A DNA stretch of 64,000 nucleotides from Pampus argenteus (GCA_036937835.1 CM072874.1:12352001-12416000); one strand, 5' to 3'. Counted from the stretch's first letter, positions 1 to 10,175 are shown. Numbers and translations: made by a program. The notes: generated by a model from the sequence alone, not told the origin.

Positions 1-194
1 GTTTTATGGTGAGATATTTTGATTTGGCAGTGGAAAAAACAATGTGAAACTCACTCTGTCACTCAGTTTGCAAGTCTAATGTGACGGTACTCTCTGGGCC
101 AAGGAACATGTCACCTAGTGCAACAGTGTGGCATATTGATTAATTTTTAACAGTTTTTGGGCAACATGGTACAGAGGAATACGATTTAAGAGAA

Positions 195-415
195 TTGGGT
201 AATATATCACGTATTTTTGACCAAATACCTTGATATTGATAGTGCAAAAATATTTCCAGTGGGTAAAAGCAAATAATAGAGCTAGAACAGTCTGGTAAAT
301 TCAGAAAATGACATTACTTTGCTGTAATACAGCATTTAAAACTATGAAACAACATCACTTAACACCATATCACGAGAAAAGATGTAGTCTTAGATCACGA
401 TATTGAGACAGGTGA
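195..415 (+). repeat. Dispersed repeat, copy 1 of a pair
   Basis: This stretch shares long near-identical blocks, in the same order and orientation, with 7965-8275: the phrase around 'ccaaatacct', the block 'gctagaacagtctggtaa' followed by 'agaaaatgaca', and the ending rich in atatcacgatattg-type sequence. It resembles the mobile-element debris common in teleosts in which 'cacgatat' motifs recur. The family is not named because no library search was possible. Confidence 0.6.
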
Positions 416-1699
416 GTGTCGAGCAGTAGATATATGAGTTTAAAGGTTTATCATATGACAAAACATTGTACAGCATTTTGTTGTGATGAGACGGGTTTTT
501 ACACCTATGAAAAATGATCACCATTACAATGATTATATCTTTTGGTGCAATACTGAATTTTTAGGTAAATAGTTGGCTGATGTGTACCGCTCACATGTAT
601 TTCATTAACAGCAACTTGCCGAATGACATTGCATTGCGTAGCTTGGTGCAGCTTTTTTGCTGTTGGCATCTCCCCCCTCATAGTGACTTCATTCAAATTA
701 ATGAGTTGACTGTTTTTGTTTTTTTGTTTTTTTCAGACAGGGCTAATCTTGATCTGAACACAGCTTTAGAGTCTTGCTCAATGGCAACTCAGTGATGGAA
801 ATGAGGGAGGTGAAGTGTGTAGTTCTCCCTACCCAGATTTATGCTGGTCATAAACCTGCTTCTTCAACCTTTAGACTACCACCAACAAACATGTCCCATG
901 TACACAGAAAATATCAAAACCCCTTGGTTCATGTTTTATTCTAGTATAGCATTAATCACAGTGAATGTAATTAGTGTTTTTCTAACATTGGTCAAAATAG
1001 TAAGTATGCAGGAATTGTGTGCATAGGACATGGGACCATAAAGCTTCTTTTTACTTTGTAGCAGGCCTTCTAGTGGCCTTTCTCACTAGCTCTCTTCTTG
1101 TAGGGGATTATTATTATTATTGTTATTATTAATAATACTAATAATAATATTGATATGAAAAGACCAATTCATGTCATATTGTTTGTCATAGTGTATAATA
1201 CCTTTGCAACAGGAAGTCATACTCCTGACCTGTCTTTTTTTTTTTTATATGCTTTGTCTATTTATCCACCATATATGGACTTAAAAGGAAGAGCTTTTGG
1301 TTATGTTATCACTCTGGTGTTTTTAGACCACAAGAGTTTCTCGTCATTTTGCTAGATTATAGACAAAATGCTTCTTGGTATGCAGGAAAGCAACTTCCAG
1401 CTGGCGGCCTTTGTATCTTTTACATCAATATATATCTTTGTCAAGTATCAGCAAACTAAAACTAAAACTTGATGACGCGTCTACATTTGTGTCAGTTTGA
1501 CTTGTGCAGTTTATATGTGCATACCTTCAAGAGCATACATTGTGTTTGGCATGGGTTAGGGTTTCAATTTGACTGATCTTAGGTATAACCACGTCACTGT
1601 GTTCATCTGGGGTACTATTGGCTACATTGGGTTACAGTTGAACCGTTACATCCTGTTTCGTTGCATATTTTTTACTTGTTCTCATCAGAACACACTTAA

Positions 1700-1890
1700 T
1701 AACCATTTTAGAGCAAGTTTCAACCAGGGTTATACCTGTGTTGATTTTGTGTTTGAAAGGGTCAACCCGGGTTGTCCAGCTCTGCCTGGCCAGACAAGTG
1801 CTGATTTCAATGTGAATGTCTCAACCCAGGTTGCTAATTGTTTGCTGATTGTGCTCAATATGGGTTGTGACCCAGCCCTTATTTGAATTG
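1700..1890. mobile_element. Probable transposon remnant with GGGTT/AACCC motifs
   Basis: Repeated half-sites of the type aaccc/gggtt occur at short spacing, including a perfect 12-bp palindrome caacccgggttg at 1763-1774, a caacccaggttg block near 1823 and gggttgtgaccc near 1862. Such clustered inverted motifs are typical of small non-autonomous elements in fish genomes. Ends and target duplications were not resolved. Confidence 0.35.
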
Positions 1891-2191
1891 TCACGAACTG
1901 TGATAAACCAGTGTTGATTGACTTGGTTTGAATTGACAAAAGAATGGTTAAACATCCTGGTCCGAACCTGGTCATTGATTTAAAAAAAAAAAAAAACATA
2001 TTATATATTATATTTGATGTATAATGTCATATTTATAAAAATAAACTTGTTGTATTTATCATCAAAATGGAAATGACCATTGGATAGAAGTTCAACAAAA
2101 CAATGTCTAGAAGATGCCTGGCTTTTGGGAACGTTAATCAAGCATCAATTCCACTATTGAGGTTGTACCTGTGTTTACTTTCCGTCTTCAG

Positions 2192-3485
2192 AACCATCAT
2201 GAAATTTCACAGCATGAAGATGGATGAGATCAACAAAATTATCAGAGACCTGTGGCGCAGCACCTACAGGGGTCAAGGTGGATCTCACTTTTCCTCACTC
2301 TATTATTTGTATGCCATACCTAGTTTTTAATCCTACATCCCTCCCTCTCTTGATGCTTCTTCTTCTTTCCCCCTCTCCAGACATCGAGTATGTGGAGATC
2401 AGATCTGACTTTGATGAGAACGCCTCTGCTGGAGTGAGGCGGAGAGTTTACAACTACAGAGTAGTTATGATGAAAGGAGAGACGGCTCTGGATATGAGAG
2501 GCCGCTGTAGTGCTGGTCAGAAGGTAAGAGAGAATAATGAATTCATCTGGTATTTCTCAAGTATTAGCACATACATCACATAATACATAACACCTCATAA
2601 AAATATTTTCAAGTAAAGCAAGCTCAGCAATTCAGGGGGTGCATTACCTCAATTTGAAATGGTACATAAATAAATTATGTCAATAATACTTTCAATACTG
2701 TAGTTTCCTGAGTTCAGGTCATTTAATTGGAACACTAGATATTGAGTTCATGTGTTTGTTTTATTTGTTTATTCAATCTTTCAAAAATGTGTCTGTGTGT
2801 GTCTGTGTGTGTCTGTGTGTGTGTGTGTGTCTGTGTGTGTGTCTGTTTAGGTGCTGGCATCCCTGATCATCCGCCTGGCTCTGGCAGAGACCTTCTGTCT
2901 GAACTGTGGGATCCTGGCCCTGGATGAACCTACCACCAACCTGGACCGAGAGAACATTGAGTCACTGGCACATGCCCTTGTAGAGTCAGTACACACACAC
3001 ACACACACATGCATACAATGTACTTATATAGTTGTGGGGATCCTGACCGTCATAATGTCAATCTTAAGATCTAGGTGTCAAACTAATTAAAGTCCTCACA
3101 AGAAACCACACAGTGAATGTGCAACACACTGGTTTCAGATTATAAGCCTCTTCACCTGTGTCTTTAGATGTTTGGACTTGGCTGTTATTAGACAGATAAA
3201 ACAAAATGCAAATGTCTGCTTGGATGTGTGGACATGATGCTATAGATACCATTGAAGATGAACTCTTATCCTTATTTCCTCTTGCTTGCTATCCTCAGAA
3301 TTATTAGGAGCCGCTCATGCCAGCGCAATTTCCAGCTGCTGATCATCACCCATGACGAGGACTTTGTTGAGCTTCTGGGGCGGTCCAGCTACATCGAACA
3401 CTTTTACCGCATCCGTAAAAACCAGGACCAGAACTCTGAGATCACAAAGTGCAGCATCACATCCCTCTCTTCATATCTCCACTGA
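2192..3485 (+). CDS. rad50: DNA repair ATPase RAD50, C-terminal part (last four exons)
   Basis: RAD50 is the ATPase of the MRE11-RAD50-NBS1 complex that senses and tethers DNA double-strand breaks. Exons are 2192-2277, 2381-2523, 2851-2984 and 3299-3485 (stop TGA 3483-3485); phases join exactly and give about 183 residues. The visible part is the C-terminal half of the ABC ATPase head: MKFHSMKMDEINKIIRDLW leads from the coiled coil, SAGQK ends exon 2 (ABC signature region), ILALDEPTTNLD in exon 3 is the Walker B and D-loop, and IITHDED in exon 4 is the switch histidine. The ending KCSITSLSSYLH resembles vertebrate RAD50 tails. The rest of the gene, about 1100 residues, lies to the left of the window. 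il4/13 follows on the same strand after 436 bp. Confidence 0.95.
2789..2844 (+). repeat. (TG)n/(TCTG)n tract in a rad50 splice acceptor
   Basis: A GT-rich microsatellite interrupted by tctg units ends six bases before the acceptor of the rad50 exon at 2851. It takes the place of an ordinary polypyrimidine tract. Confidence 0.9.
2991..3009 (+). repeat. (AC)n tract just after a rad50 splice donor
   Basis: About nine AC units start six bases after the GT of the donor (gtcagt at 2985-2990). The tract is complementary to the TG repeat on the other side of the same exon. Confidence 0.9.
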
Positions 3486-3503
3486 GAAGACCACTGACCC
3501 TTC

Positions 3504-3509
3504 AATAAA
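3504..3509 (+). terminator. rad50 poly(A) signal AATAAA
   Basis: A canonical AATAAA lies 19 bases after the rad50 stop codon, which implies a very short 3' UTR. It leaves roughly 300 bp before the il4/13 TATA box. Confidence 0.65.
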
Positions 3510-3834
3510 CTGTTTTGGAATTACACAGTAATCGTATTTCTTTTCTTTCATAGCGGTTCATCGAAGTTCACGTTCAGCTCATTTTGTTTAAAACAGCAAT
3601 CTGTATTAGTTACTTCCTTCACATCTCTACAAGAATTACATTAAATCCATTACTTTCCAAATGCATCTTTTGATCTATCTCACAAAGACAAAAGCATACA
3701 CATATCGACACATATGACGACCAACACTATAGATCCGGTTCAGAGAAACATCAACCACATTTTAATCAATAAAATCTTTACTCATACAGACTGCATTTTT
3801 TTTTTTTTTTTTTTAAATGCGTGGGCAAAGCAAG

Positions 3835-3840
3835 TATAAA
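3835..3840 (+). promoter_or_regulatory. il4/13 TATA box
   Basis: TATAAA in the context caagtataaatg lies 82 bases upstream of the il4/13 start codon and just after a T-tract (3796-3814). The equivalent position in the downstream relic reads caagtacacg, so the box is destroyed there. Confidence 0.55.
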
Positions 3841-3921
3841 TGTTGTGCTGTCAAGCAAGACCTCAGAGCAAGTTGCAACCTGATAATTGAAACGGGCTTC
3901 TTGGCTACCAAACGAGCTAGT

Positions 3922-4816
3922 ATGATGAAGATAATGTTTGTGCTGCTATCTGCTGTGGCTCTGCGTGTCAATCCAACTGTTGGCAAATCTACCCATCCCA
4001 TGTCTGAATATAACCTGAACCTTATAATTGACTTGGTTAATGAATACAATAAATCTATCTCTAAGGTAAGAGCTCATATAATAAGCATAACTGTTTTGTT
4101 GTTCGTCAATTTTTTTTATTTTTTTTTTGCATTAATATAATGTATTATCTTGTGCAATCATTTTGGTCAGAAAAAATTATGCCTGAAGTAATAAGTATTT
4201 CTGATATTTGCTGCAGGTACCCGATGTGGAGGATGTGTCTCATCTGGCTGAAGGCGGTAGCAAATGTGGGGTGAGCAGAGTTATGTCTTTGAAACATCGT
4301 TGCTTGTAGTTCATGTGCTGGGATGTTTAGAGATGTAATATTACTGTTAGACTTGTATCTGTTTCGGTAGACACCAGATGTAAGTTTGTGCCCTATGTTT
4401 TTTTTAAAGGCTAATACATTCTTGCTTATGTTTCATACAGGACAGGTTCTTCTGCAAAGTGCATGACATCCTGCGTAAACGCCAACATAAGGATGAGACG
4501 ACGATTATGAGGAACCTGGCTATGTATAACAGGGCCCAAAATGTAAGAATTACCTCTGACAATACATTTGCGGTTTAAAGTTTATTCTATAAAGTTTAGT
4601 TTGTTCTAAATGCAGCAATGTTGAGTGACAGTGAAGTAACATTAATAATAGTGGACTGAACCAATCTGATCTTTTGTCTTTCAGTTTCAGTGCAGTGAGG
4701 TACTAAAGCAGGTGAACTCTACAGGCATCACCGTTCAAATACCTGACCTTCTGAAACACCTCACCGCCTGTAGCCAGCACAGAAACCTCATAGGGGCAAA
4801 CAAAAGCAAGCCATGA
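3922..4816 (+). CDS. il4/13: Interleukin-4/13-like type-2 cytokine
   Basis: This is a secreted four-helix cytokine of the fish IL-4/13 group, expected to act on IL-4R/IL-13R-type receptors in type-2 immunity. Coding exons are 3922-4065, 4217-4270, 4441-4542 and 4685-4816, all phase 0, giving 143 residues. The start is MMKIMFVLLSAVALRVNP, a signal peptide; an in-frame ATG at 3817 was not chosen because it would bury the signal sequence and precedes the TATA box. Four cysteines follow the signal: SKCG, FFCKV, FQCSE and TACSQ, enough for two disulfides. NKS (exon 1) and NST (exon 4) are potential N-glycosylation sites. The four-exon phase-0 structure and the position right after rad50 match the IL4/IL13 locus of vertebrates. 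The sequence itself diverges fast, so identity rests on gene structure, size and synteny. Whether it is the A or B paralogue was not decided. Confidence 0.82.
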
Positions 4817-5785
4817 ATACCTCACAGACTTGTGACCCAAACGGCAGCTAGGATCCCTTTAGTCACTTGAGGTTCTTTTCTTTTTTTTCTTTTTTTTTCC
4901 CCCAAGATGTCTTAATTAAAAAAAAAAATCTTTTCAAAAAGTTATTAATAATAACAAATAGCTACTTATTATAGATATTGAATTATTTATGTTGAATTGT
5001 ATTTCATTTTATGCTTTAAAATAAGTTGTTAGTGAAGAAATATAGTGTTTTTTCAGGACTATACTGTACTATACTATACTATACACAGTGCTGTTACAAA
5101 GATTGATTTGTATTGAATTATCTTCAAGCTCTTTTATATCTGCAGTCCCTTGGCATGATACATAGCCAGCACAGTTCAAGACAACACAACAGTTAACTAG
5201 AAAAATGTAACACAGTCATTTAAGAAATATTTACTCTTACCTGTCAGGTTACAGGTACAGCAGTCACTGTAGATGCTCGATAAAGGGTCTGTGTTAATGT
5301 CTGGACTCAAACAACTTCCCAGATAGAAAATGAAACATTGAAGCCGTGACGCAGATCTGAGCACCATCATTTACACCTACATATTTATTATTTTTCATTG
5401 TATTTAACATAACTTAATAAGTTAAGGTTGTTTTATATATTCAAATGACATATTTATTGTAATCCTATCATAGAAATAGAAATAAATCAGCATTAGAAAG
5501 GTAGTTTTTAACATGTTTATTTTTGTATTTTTGATGATGTGATTCAACACACTCATTGTTAAATCACATTTTTAACTGATTAGATATTGTAGTTATAGAT
5601 TGTTTCATCGTTTATGTCCTGAGAAATGAACTATTTTCATATCTCTTCACTTCTCATCTGTAAAGCGATTATATTTATAGCATTGTTTTTTTAATTAGGT
5701 ATTTGTTGAAATCAGGATGTTTGTAATCAGTATGAACTGTAAAAATAGAATGCAAAAATAAAAAGGTAAAAAAAAAAAAAAAAAG
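4817..5785 (+). promoter_or_regulatory. il4/13 3' UTR with AU-rich elements
   Basis: The stretch after the stop is very AT-rich and holds at least five ATTTA pentamers (near 4985, 5229, 5369, 5392 and 5452), typical of unstable cytokine mRNAs. AATAAA at 5757-5762 is followed by a genomic A-tract at about 5769-5784 and is the likely polyadenylation signal; the exact end is an inference. Confidence 0.5.
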
Positions 5786-6188
5786 AGTTGCAGTATTCCT
5801 ATTTCTCTGTAGAAATCTGGGTTTATCAGATTATAATCAATATTTATTCAATAGCTACTGAAAATCAAACTGCATATGACATTTTATACCTAGTCTTTTT
5901 GCACATAGCACATTTGCACAAAATGTAACAAAATATAAAGCAGTCACAAATGCTTTCCTCTATAAGGACATTCAAATTTTCCCTTAAGATGCCTTTGTTG
6001 TTCCAAGTTTTGTAGTCTTTTGATAATTGCACTGTTGTTTTCTGCTGTCCTCACAAACATACAACTTTCTTGTAAATCTTAGGGCCAACAATGTACAAAT
6101 GTAGTATTATGAAAGATGTCATTACTTGTAAAACACCCACCACCACCTTTGGTGACTGCCAGTAAGTGACGGCATGTTAGAAGTCCTA

Positions 6189-7105
6189 ATATGGCAACCA
6201 AACGTATAGCTCCAGTTCAAAGAAACATACTTCAGTTTTATTGACAATGCTCATCAACCATGTCACATCTAATCTTTACAGCATTGTCTTTGTCATGAGT
6301 GGGAAAACATGGTAGAGGCGTGGCAAAAGCAAGTACACGTCTTGGTTACTAAGATCTCATAACAAGCTTTATGATCAATAAAGGGCATGTTGACATAGTT
6401 ACCTCCACAGATCAACAGCCAACAAGCTGGTATAGTGAAAGCAACAATGCTTCCGCTCTGCTGATCAATCTAGCTGTTATCAGTCAGATCACATGGATCT
6501 GATGTTCGTCAGTGAAACCAAACTAGGATAATACAATCTGGCTGAAAAATCTGCCTTGAAATCAGGTAAGAATTTAAAACATTTTATGTCAGAAAAGTAC
6601 TAAATTAACTCACTGTTCTGTGCTGCAGAAATTCTTTGTGGAAGATGTATCGTATCTGACTGAAAGCAAATTTGTGGTTCACGTGCTGGGCTGATTGGCA
6701 GAGGTAATGTAAGTGTTGCTGGTATAAAGTAGTAGCACCAGTAATTTGTACTTGGGATACATAGTTGTGTTAAAGGCTGTAGCCAAAATCTTGGAAATAC
6801 TGAGGTCTTGAGTCCAGATTTCACAAGCAGAACCTCACTCACATGAGATGGTATTAAAACATAAATCACAAAATTTCTTTTTAGTTATATTTTCTGTAAA
6901 TTGTGTTGTTACCAAAGTTTGGTTGAGAGTGTCACAGTACTTCTTTATATAGGCAAAGCAAATGCAGCAGGAATATAGTGACAGTGAAAAAGACACTTAG
7001 GATAGAAAGCACACTGACAAAACTTGATATCTTGATCTTTCAGGTCAACTGTGAAAAGACACTACAGGGGATGGTTACAAGATTGGATTGGATTACCCAA
7101 ATTTA
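6189..7105 (+). pseudogene. Decayed tandem copy of il4/13
   Basis: This region aligns piecewise with the intact gene in the same order. Upstream DNA matches (atagctccagttcaaagaaacat here against atagatccggttcagagaaacat near 3730), as does the sequence before the start (gcgtggcaaaagcaagta). The start ATGATG has become ATAGTG. An exon 1 donor, caggtaagaat, remains near 6565. The exon 2 relic begins at 6629 after tgctgcag and reads KFFVEDVSYLTESKF against VPDVEDVSHLAEGGSKC, but its cysteine is Phe, the donor is lost and a stop follows. Homology continues into intron 2 (cacgtgctggg). Exon 3 was not recognised. An exon 4 relic at 7044 (after ctttcag) keeps a Cys and hits a stop after 20 codons. 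The intact gene gives the frame of reference; the call is inference from this alignment by eye. Confidence 0.72.
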
Positions 7106-8511
7106 AGACAGAAATAGCAACCAGATTCAATAATAATGAGATATTTTCATTTTGACTCAATTTCCATCCAAAATTAGCAATTAGTCATTGTCTTTTATTA
7201 TTTGAAGTGACGTGAAAAGCTGACGAATAATTGTTTTTCATAGAATAGCAAAAATAGAAATCTAAAAATATATCAAATGAAACTTTTTTTTGAGAGCACT
7301 TGCTGCTTTAAATAAGTTGACTAGTCGATCATTTACTTTTACTATTTTTTTAGGCCACACTTATATTAGACCACACAATAGAGTATTTTGTCATTTATGA
7401 GTGCGAAGAAGCACGGATGTCCTTTGAAATAGCAATGCAGAAAAAGCTCAAATGAATGTTCAAATATTAAAATTATTCAGCCTACAAAGAACTTGTGAAG
7501 AACCCTTTTTTTCCCATGGAGGCCACTCAGCCAATCAGGGGAACCCCAGTGATACATTTCTGTAGATGCTCTCTGCCTGACTGTGGTGAGCTGGTTCCCA
7601 GACTGACTGAGGAGCTCTCTGAGAGAAACATGTTTCACCACTCTTTTCCCCCATGCTTTAGACAATGTACCTGTCACTCAGTGACTTGATGCAATGTGAG
7701 AGCTATGGGGAGGCTTGCTCTTGGTGGTTGGGTCTCTATGTGTATGTGCGCTACTGAACCGTGGCTCCCTCATTACTAAATAAAGAGAATCACTCCCCTT
7801 TTCAACAGTGCTTTTTATAGAACTGTTGGAATATTCCCAATACTTTGTATAACCTTCTCTGCCCCGTTTTCTTGAAGAACTATCAAGGACGAATAGACTC
7901 TCAGATCAATTTAATATTGTGTAATGGGGAGATAAACCTCTCTTTGCTCAGTGGATCACCACTACGGCTGGGCAATATGCGCAAAATCAAATATCACAAT
8001 ATTTTTCACCAAATACCTCCAGTGATATTACAACAATATTGTAGGGATGATTATTGGTGCTTTCACAAAATATTTACAAAGTGAGATTTTTGATAAGTAA
8101 TGGTGATATACTGACTAAATGGGTAAAGGCAAACAATATAACAGCTAGAACAGTCTGGTAAGTTTAGAAAATGACATCCCTTTACTGCAATGCAGCCTTT
8201 ACAACCAGAAAAAGACAACACGATATCCAAAATCTAAGACAATAACTAGTCTCATATCAACATATTGATATCATATTCCAAAACGTATACAATCAAAGGT
8301 CGTTGACACACAAGCAGCCCTTCAATGCATATCAAGGGAAAACTAATTTAAACTACTATATAGATATATACACTTTATAAACTTAAAATGCATCTTTTTT
8401 TTATAGAATGATCATATATTTTGAATTAAAAAGACACTGGACCATGATTGCCTCCAAAACAGTTGGGATGTCACAAACCATGCTTGTAGATGCATAACTT
8501 AAACTTGGATT
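7106..8511. other. Intergenic DNA without a supported gene
   Basis: Mostly AT-rich sequence. A less AT-rich block at about 7490-7700 has short open frames on both strands, but they resemble nothing I know and lack splice or start context. A dispersed-repeat copy occupies about 7965-8275. Confidence 0.6.
7965..8275 (+). repeat. Dispersed repeat, copy 2 of a pair
   Basis: It begins with ggctgggcaatatgcg and shares ordered blocks with 195-415, including gctagaacagtctggtaa and the agaaaatgaca block. This copy is longer, with an additional segment around 8020-8100. Both copies lie in direct orientation on either side of the rad50/il4/13 segment. Confidence 0.6.
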
Positions 8512-9215
8512 TCAGGTGAGCACTGAGAAACTTTCCTCCTGCAACAGATGAATGTGAAAACAGCCTTCCAGTGTCAAACTCTGCACACCATCCTGCACAG
8601 TGAAGCTCAAACATCCATCTGAAGCAACAATAAGCAAAATACATTTTAAGTGGAGTGGGACTTTGGGTAAATTAACCGAATTCCAAATCATGAATAGTGC
8701 TGCAGTGCACTCAATATCAAACCGCACAAGTTAAAACGGGTGGCAGTTGATGTCCTCTAAAATCATATTTTCACTTTGTGATATCAGGGATTATTGCATG
8801 GCTATCAGAATGACGTGTGCTCTCAACCCATGCCATAACAACGTTATCTGTAAATTTGCTGTCACAGTTTGATTAACCAAGAATTAAAGTGATGTTTTTC
8901 TGCAGAATCTCAATAAGTTACCATCTTCTGATTCAGAAGACCTCACTGCAGAGATCCACAGGAACACCCGAATATTATGATCAGTTGCAACCTCAAAAAA
9001 TAAACACTTATGCTTTATGATAAAGTTATAGCTATCAACTATACTAAATCCCATGCGGTAATGCTCACAAGTATGCAAATGATCTTGAATCACCCCACGG
9101 CAATTTAACCTGACCTGATATTCAACCATATCACTCCAGCTTTGTTCTTCTTCTTGATCTGATGGGATACAGCAGGTATCAAGGTGCCAAGCCAAAGAAT
9201 ACTGACTGCATTAAA
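8512..9215 (-). pseudogene. Degenerate reading frame with WD-repeat-like fragments
   Basis: On the minus strand one frame runs for about 235 codons with only three internal stops (near 8884, 8800 and 8735). The upstream part (9215-8884) contains FEVATDHNIRVFLWISAVRS and the downstream part (8727-8512) contains ILLIVASDGCLSF and QSLTLEG. These have the shape of WD-repeat strands and, from memory, recall in order the C-terminal blades of WDR6. No start, intron or intact domain is visible. If real it is an old gene copy or retrocopy; the alternative is chance openness of the frame. No search could be run. Confidence 0.3.
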
Positions 9216-9339
9216 CATTGCTCAACAAAAGTTCAAATCTCTGTTCAATGTACAGCAAACACATCTCATCAGGTGTGTAATAGGCCAAGCTGTTCCTAGA
9301 TTATTACATGTATTTAGAGTGGCTTGATAAATATCATTT

Positions 9340-9393
9340 TGTGTACAGATCAAGGGGGGAAGAGAGCACTCTTCCCCCCTTGATCTGTACACA
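9340..9393. repeat. Perfect 25-bp inverted repeat with 4-nt loop
   Basis: The left arm 9340-9364 (tgtgtacagatcaagg... ending in gaagag) and the right arm 9369-9393 are exact reverse complements, separated only by agca at 9365-9368. The stem includes six consecutive G-C pairs. It could extrude as a cruciform or form an RNA hairpin. Confidence 0.95.
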
Positions 9394-10100
9394 CACAGAG
9401 ACATGAACACTCGGCACTGGCTGCCTTTGCAGCCTCTTTATTGTGTTCCTGGTTGATTAGCCTCGGGGCTGGCTTCAGGGCCTGGGGCCAGTGGGAGCAG
9501 ACGGTGGGGGAGAGCGGGTGGCTGCATCTGCTAGGGGACCTCCTTCAGGGGCCCCAGTGTGGCCTGGCTCGGTTTTCATGTCTGTCTTCAAAGGCGCAGC
9601 CCCGTGGAGGGATAGAGGGAGAGAAGAGAAGACAGTTCATGGACACAGACATTGCCATTGTTATTTTCCTGTGTGCCCTCACTCAGTATGCGGTATGACG
9701 GAGCATGTCAACACTGAGTTGCTTTTCACTTCCTTGTTTACATGTTTTTCGCCCTCAGGGCTATTAGAAATGAAGAATGTACACTTATATCATCTAGATA
9801 GATATGTCGATATGTTTTATGATAACTCTGACCTTTGTTAGCAGACTGATTATTAATCATAAAATGTTGATTATTCATCAACAAAATACAAGGATACTAT
9901 ATGTTTCCACAGCCTGCTGTACTATTTATGTTCTGAGGAGGGCCCAATCAAATAAGTGCCTGTAAACCTTCTGTAACTCTATTTCAATCAACAAATTATC
10001 GCTTCTTCCCTCTTAAATACTAAATTTACAGTATGTATTAAAATAAGTATTGTTTCTTCTGCCCACACATACAGTCCTTGTGGTGGAATACACATGTAAC

Positions 10101-10175
10101 AGTGGGTGGCAGCAATACACCAAGGTTGCATCCACATTTTTTGTAAACAAACCAAAAGAAGCAGAAGTTGCTATC
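10101..10175. mobile_element. Remnant of a teleost dispersed element
   Basis: The phrase gtggcagcaatacaccaaggttgca followed by aaaccaaaagaagcagaag resembles, from memory, a frequent fish element whose end reads caccaaa...ccaaagaagaagaag. An A/T-rich tail with aaaataaaaataaaaat follows at about 10189-10207. Family assignment is uncertain. Confidence 0.35.

Larger units (their letters stand above)
1..2191 (+). other. rad50 intron sequence (window edge)
   Basis: No exon could be supported here. The stretch lies before the first visible rad50 exon, whose acceptor is at 2190-2191, so it is most likely intron of rad50; the preceding rad50 exon was not found and is presumably outside the window. 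It contains a dispersed-repeat copy (about 195-415), an ATT/AAT-rich tract (1108-1151) and a GGGTT/AACCC-rich probable transposon remnant (about 1700-1890). Confidence 0.6.

Noticed and set aside
580..795. Short frame with ANLDLNTALES after a ttttttcag acceptor, faintly like the RAD50 segment before the first visible exon
   Set aside because: The match is too short, lacks the preceding RAD50 residues and a donor, and ends in a stop.
3817..3921. In-frame upstream ATG that would lengthen il4/13 by 35 residues
   Set aside because: It lies before the TATA box and would place a hydrophilic stretch ahead of the signal peptide; the start at 3922 fits the cytokine.
8884..9195. 103-residue minus-strand frame as a functional gene
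   Set aside because: No ATG in good context, no splice signals, and continuation of similarity past stop codons suggests a relic at best.
9340..9393. The perfect hairpin as a microRNA precursor
   Set aside because: The stem is too short and too perfect for a typical pre-miRNA and there is no flanking lower stem; reported only as a palindrome.
9441..9841. Overlapping 85- and 116-residue plus-strand frames
   Set aside because: They arise from a GC-rich block, match no known family, and lack start or splice context.
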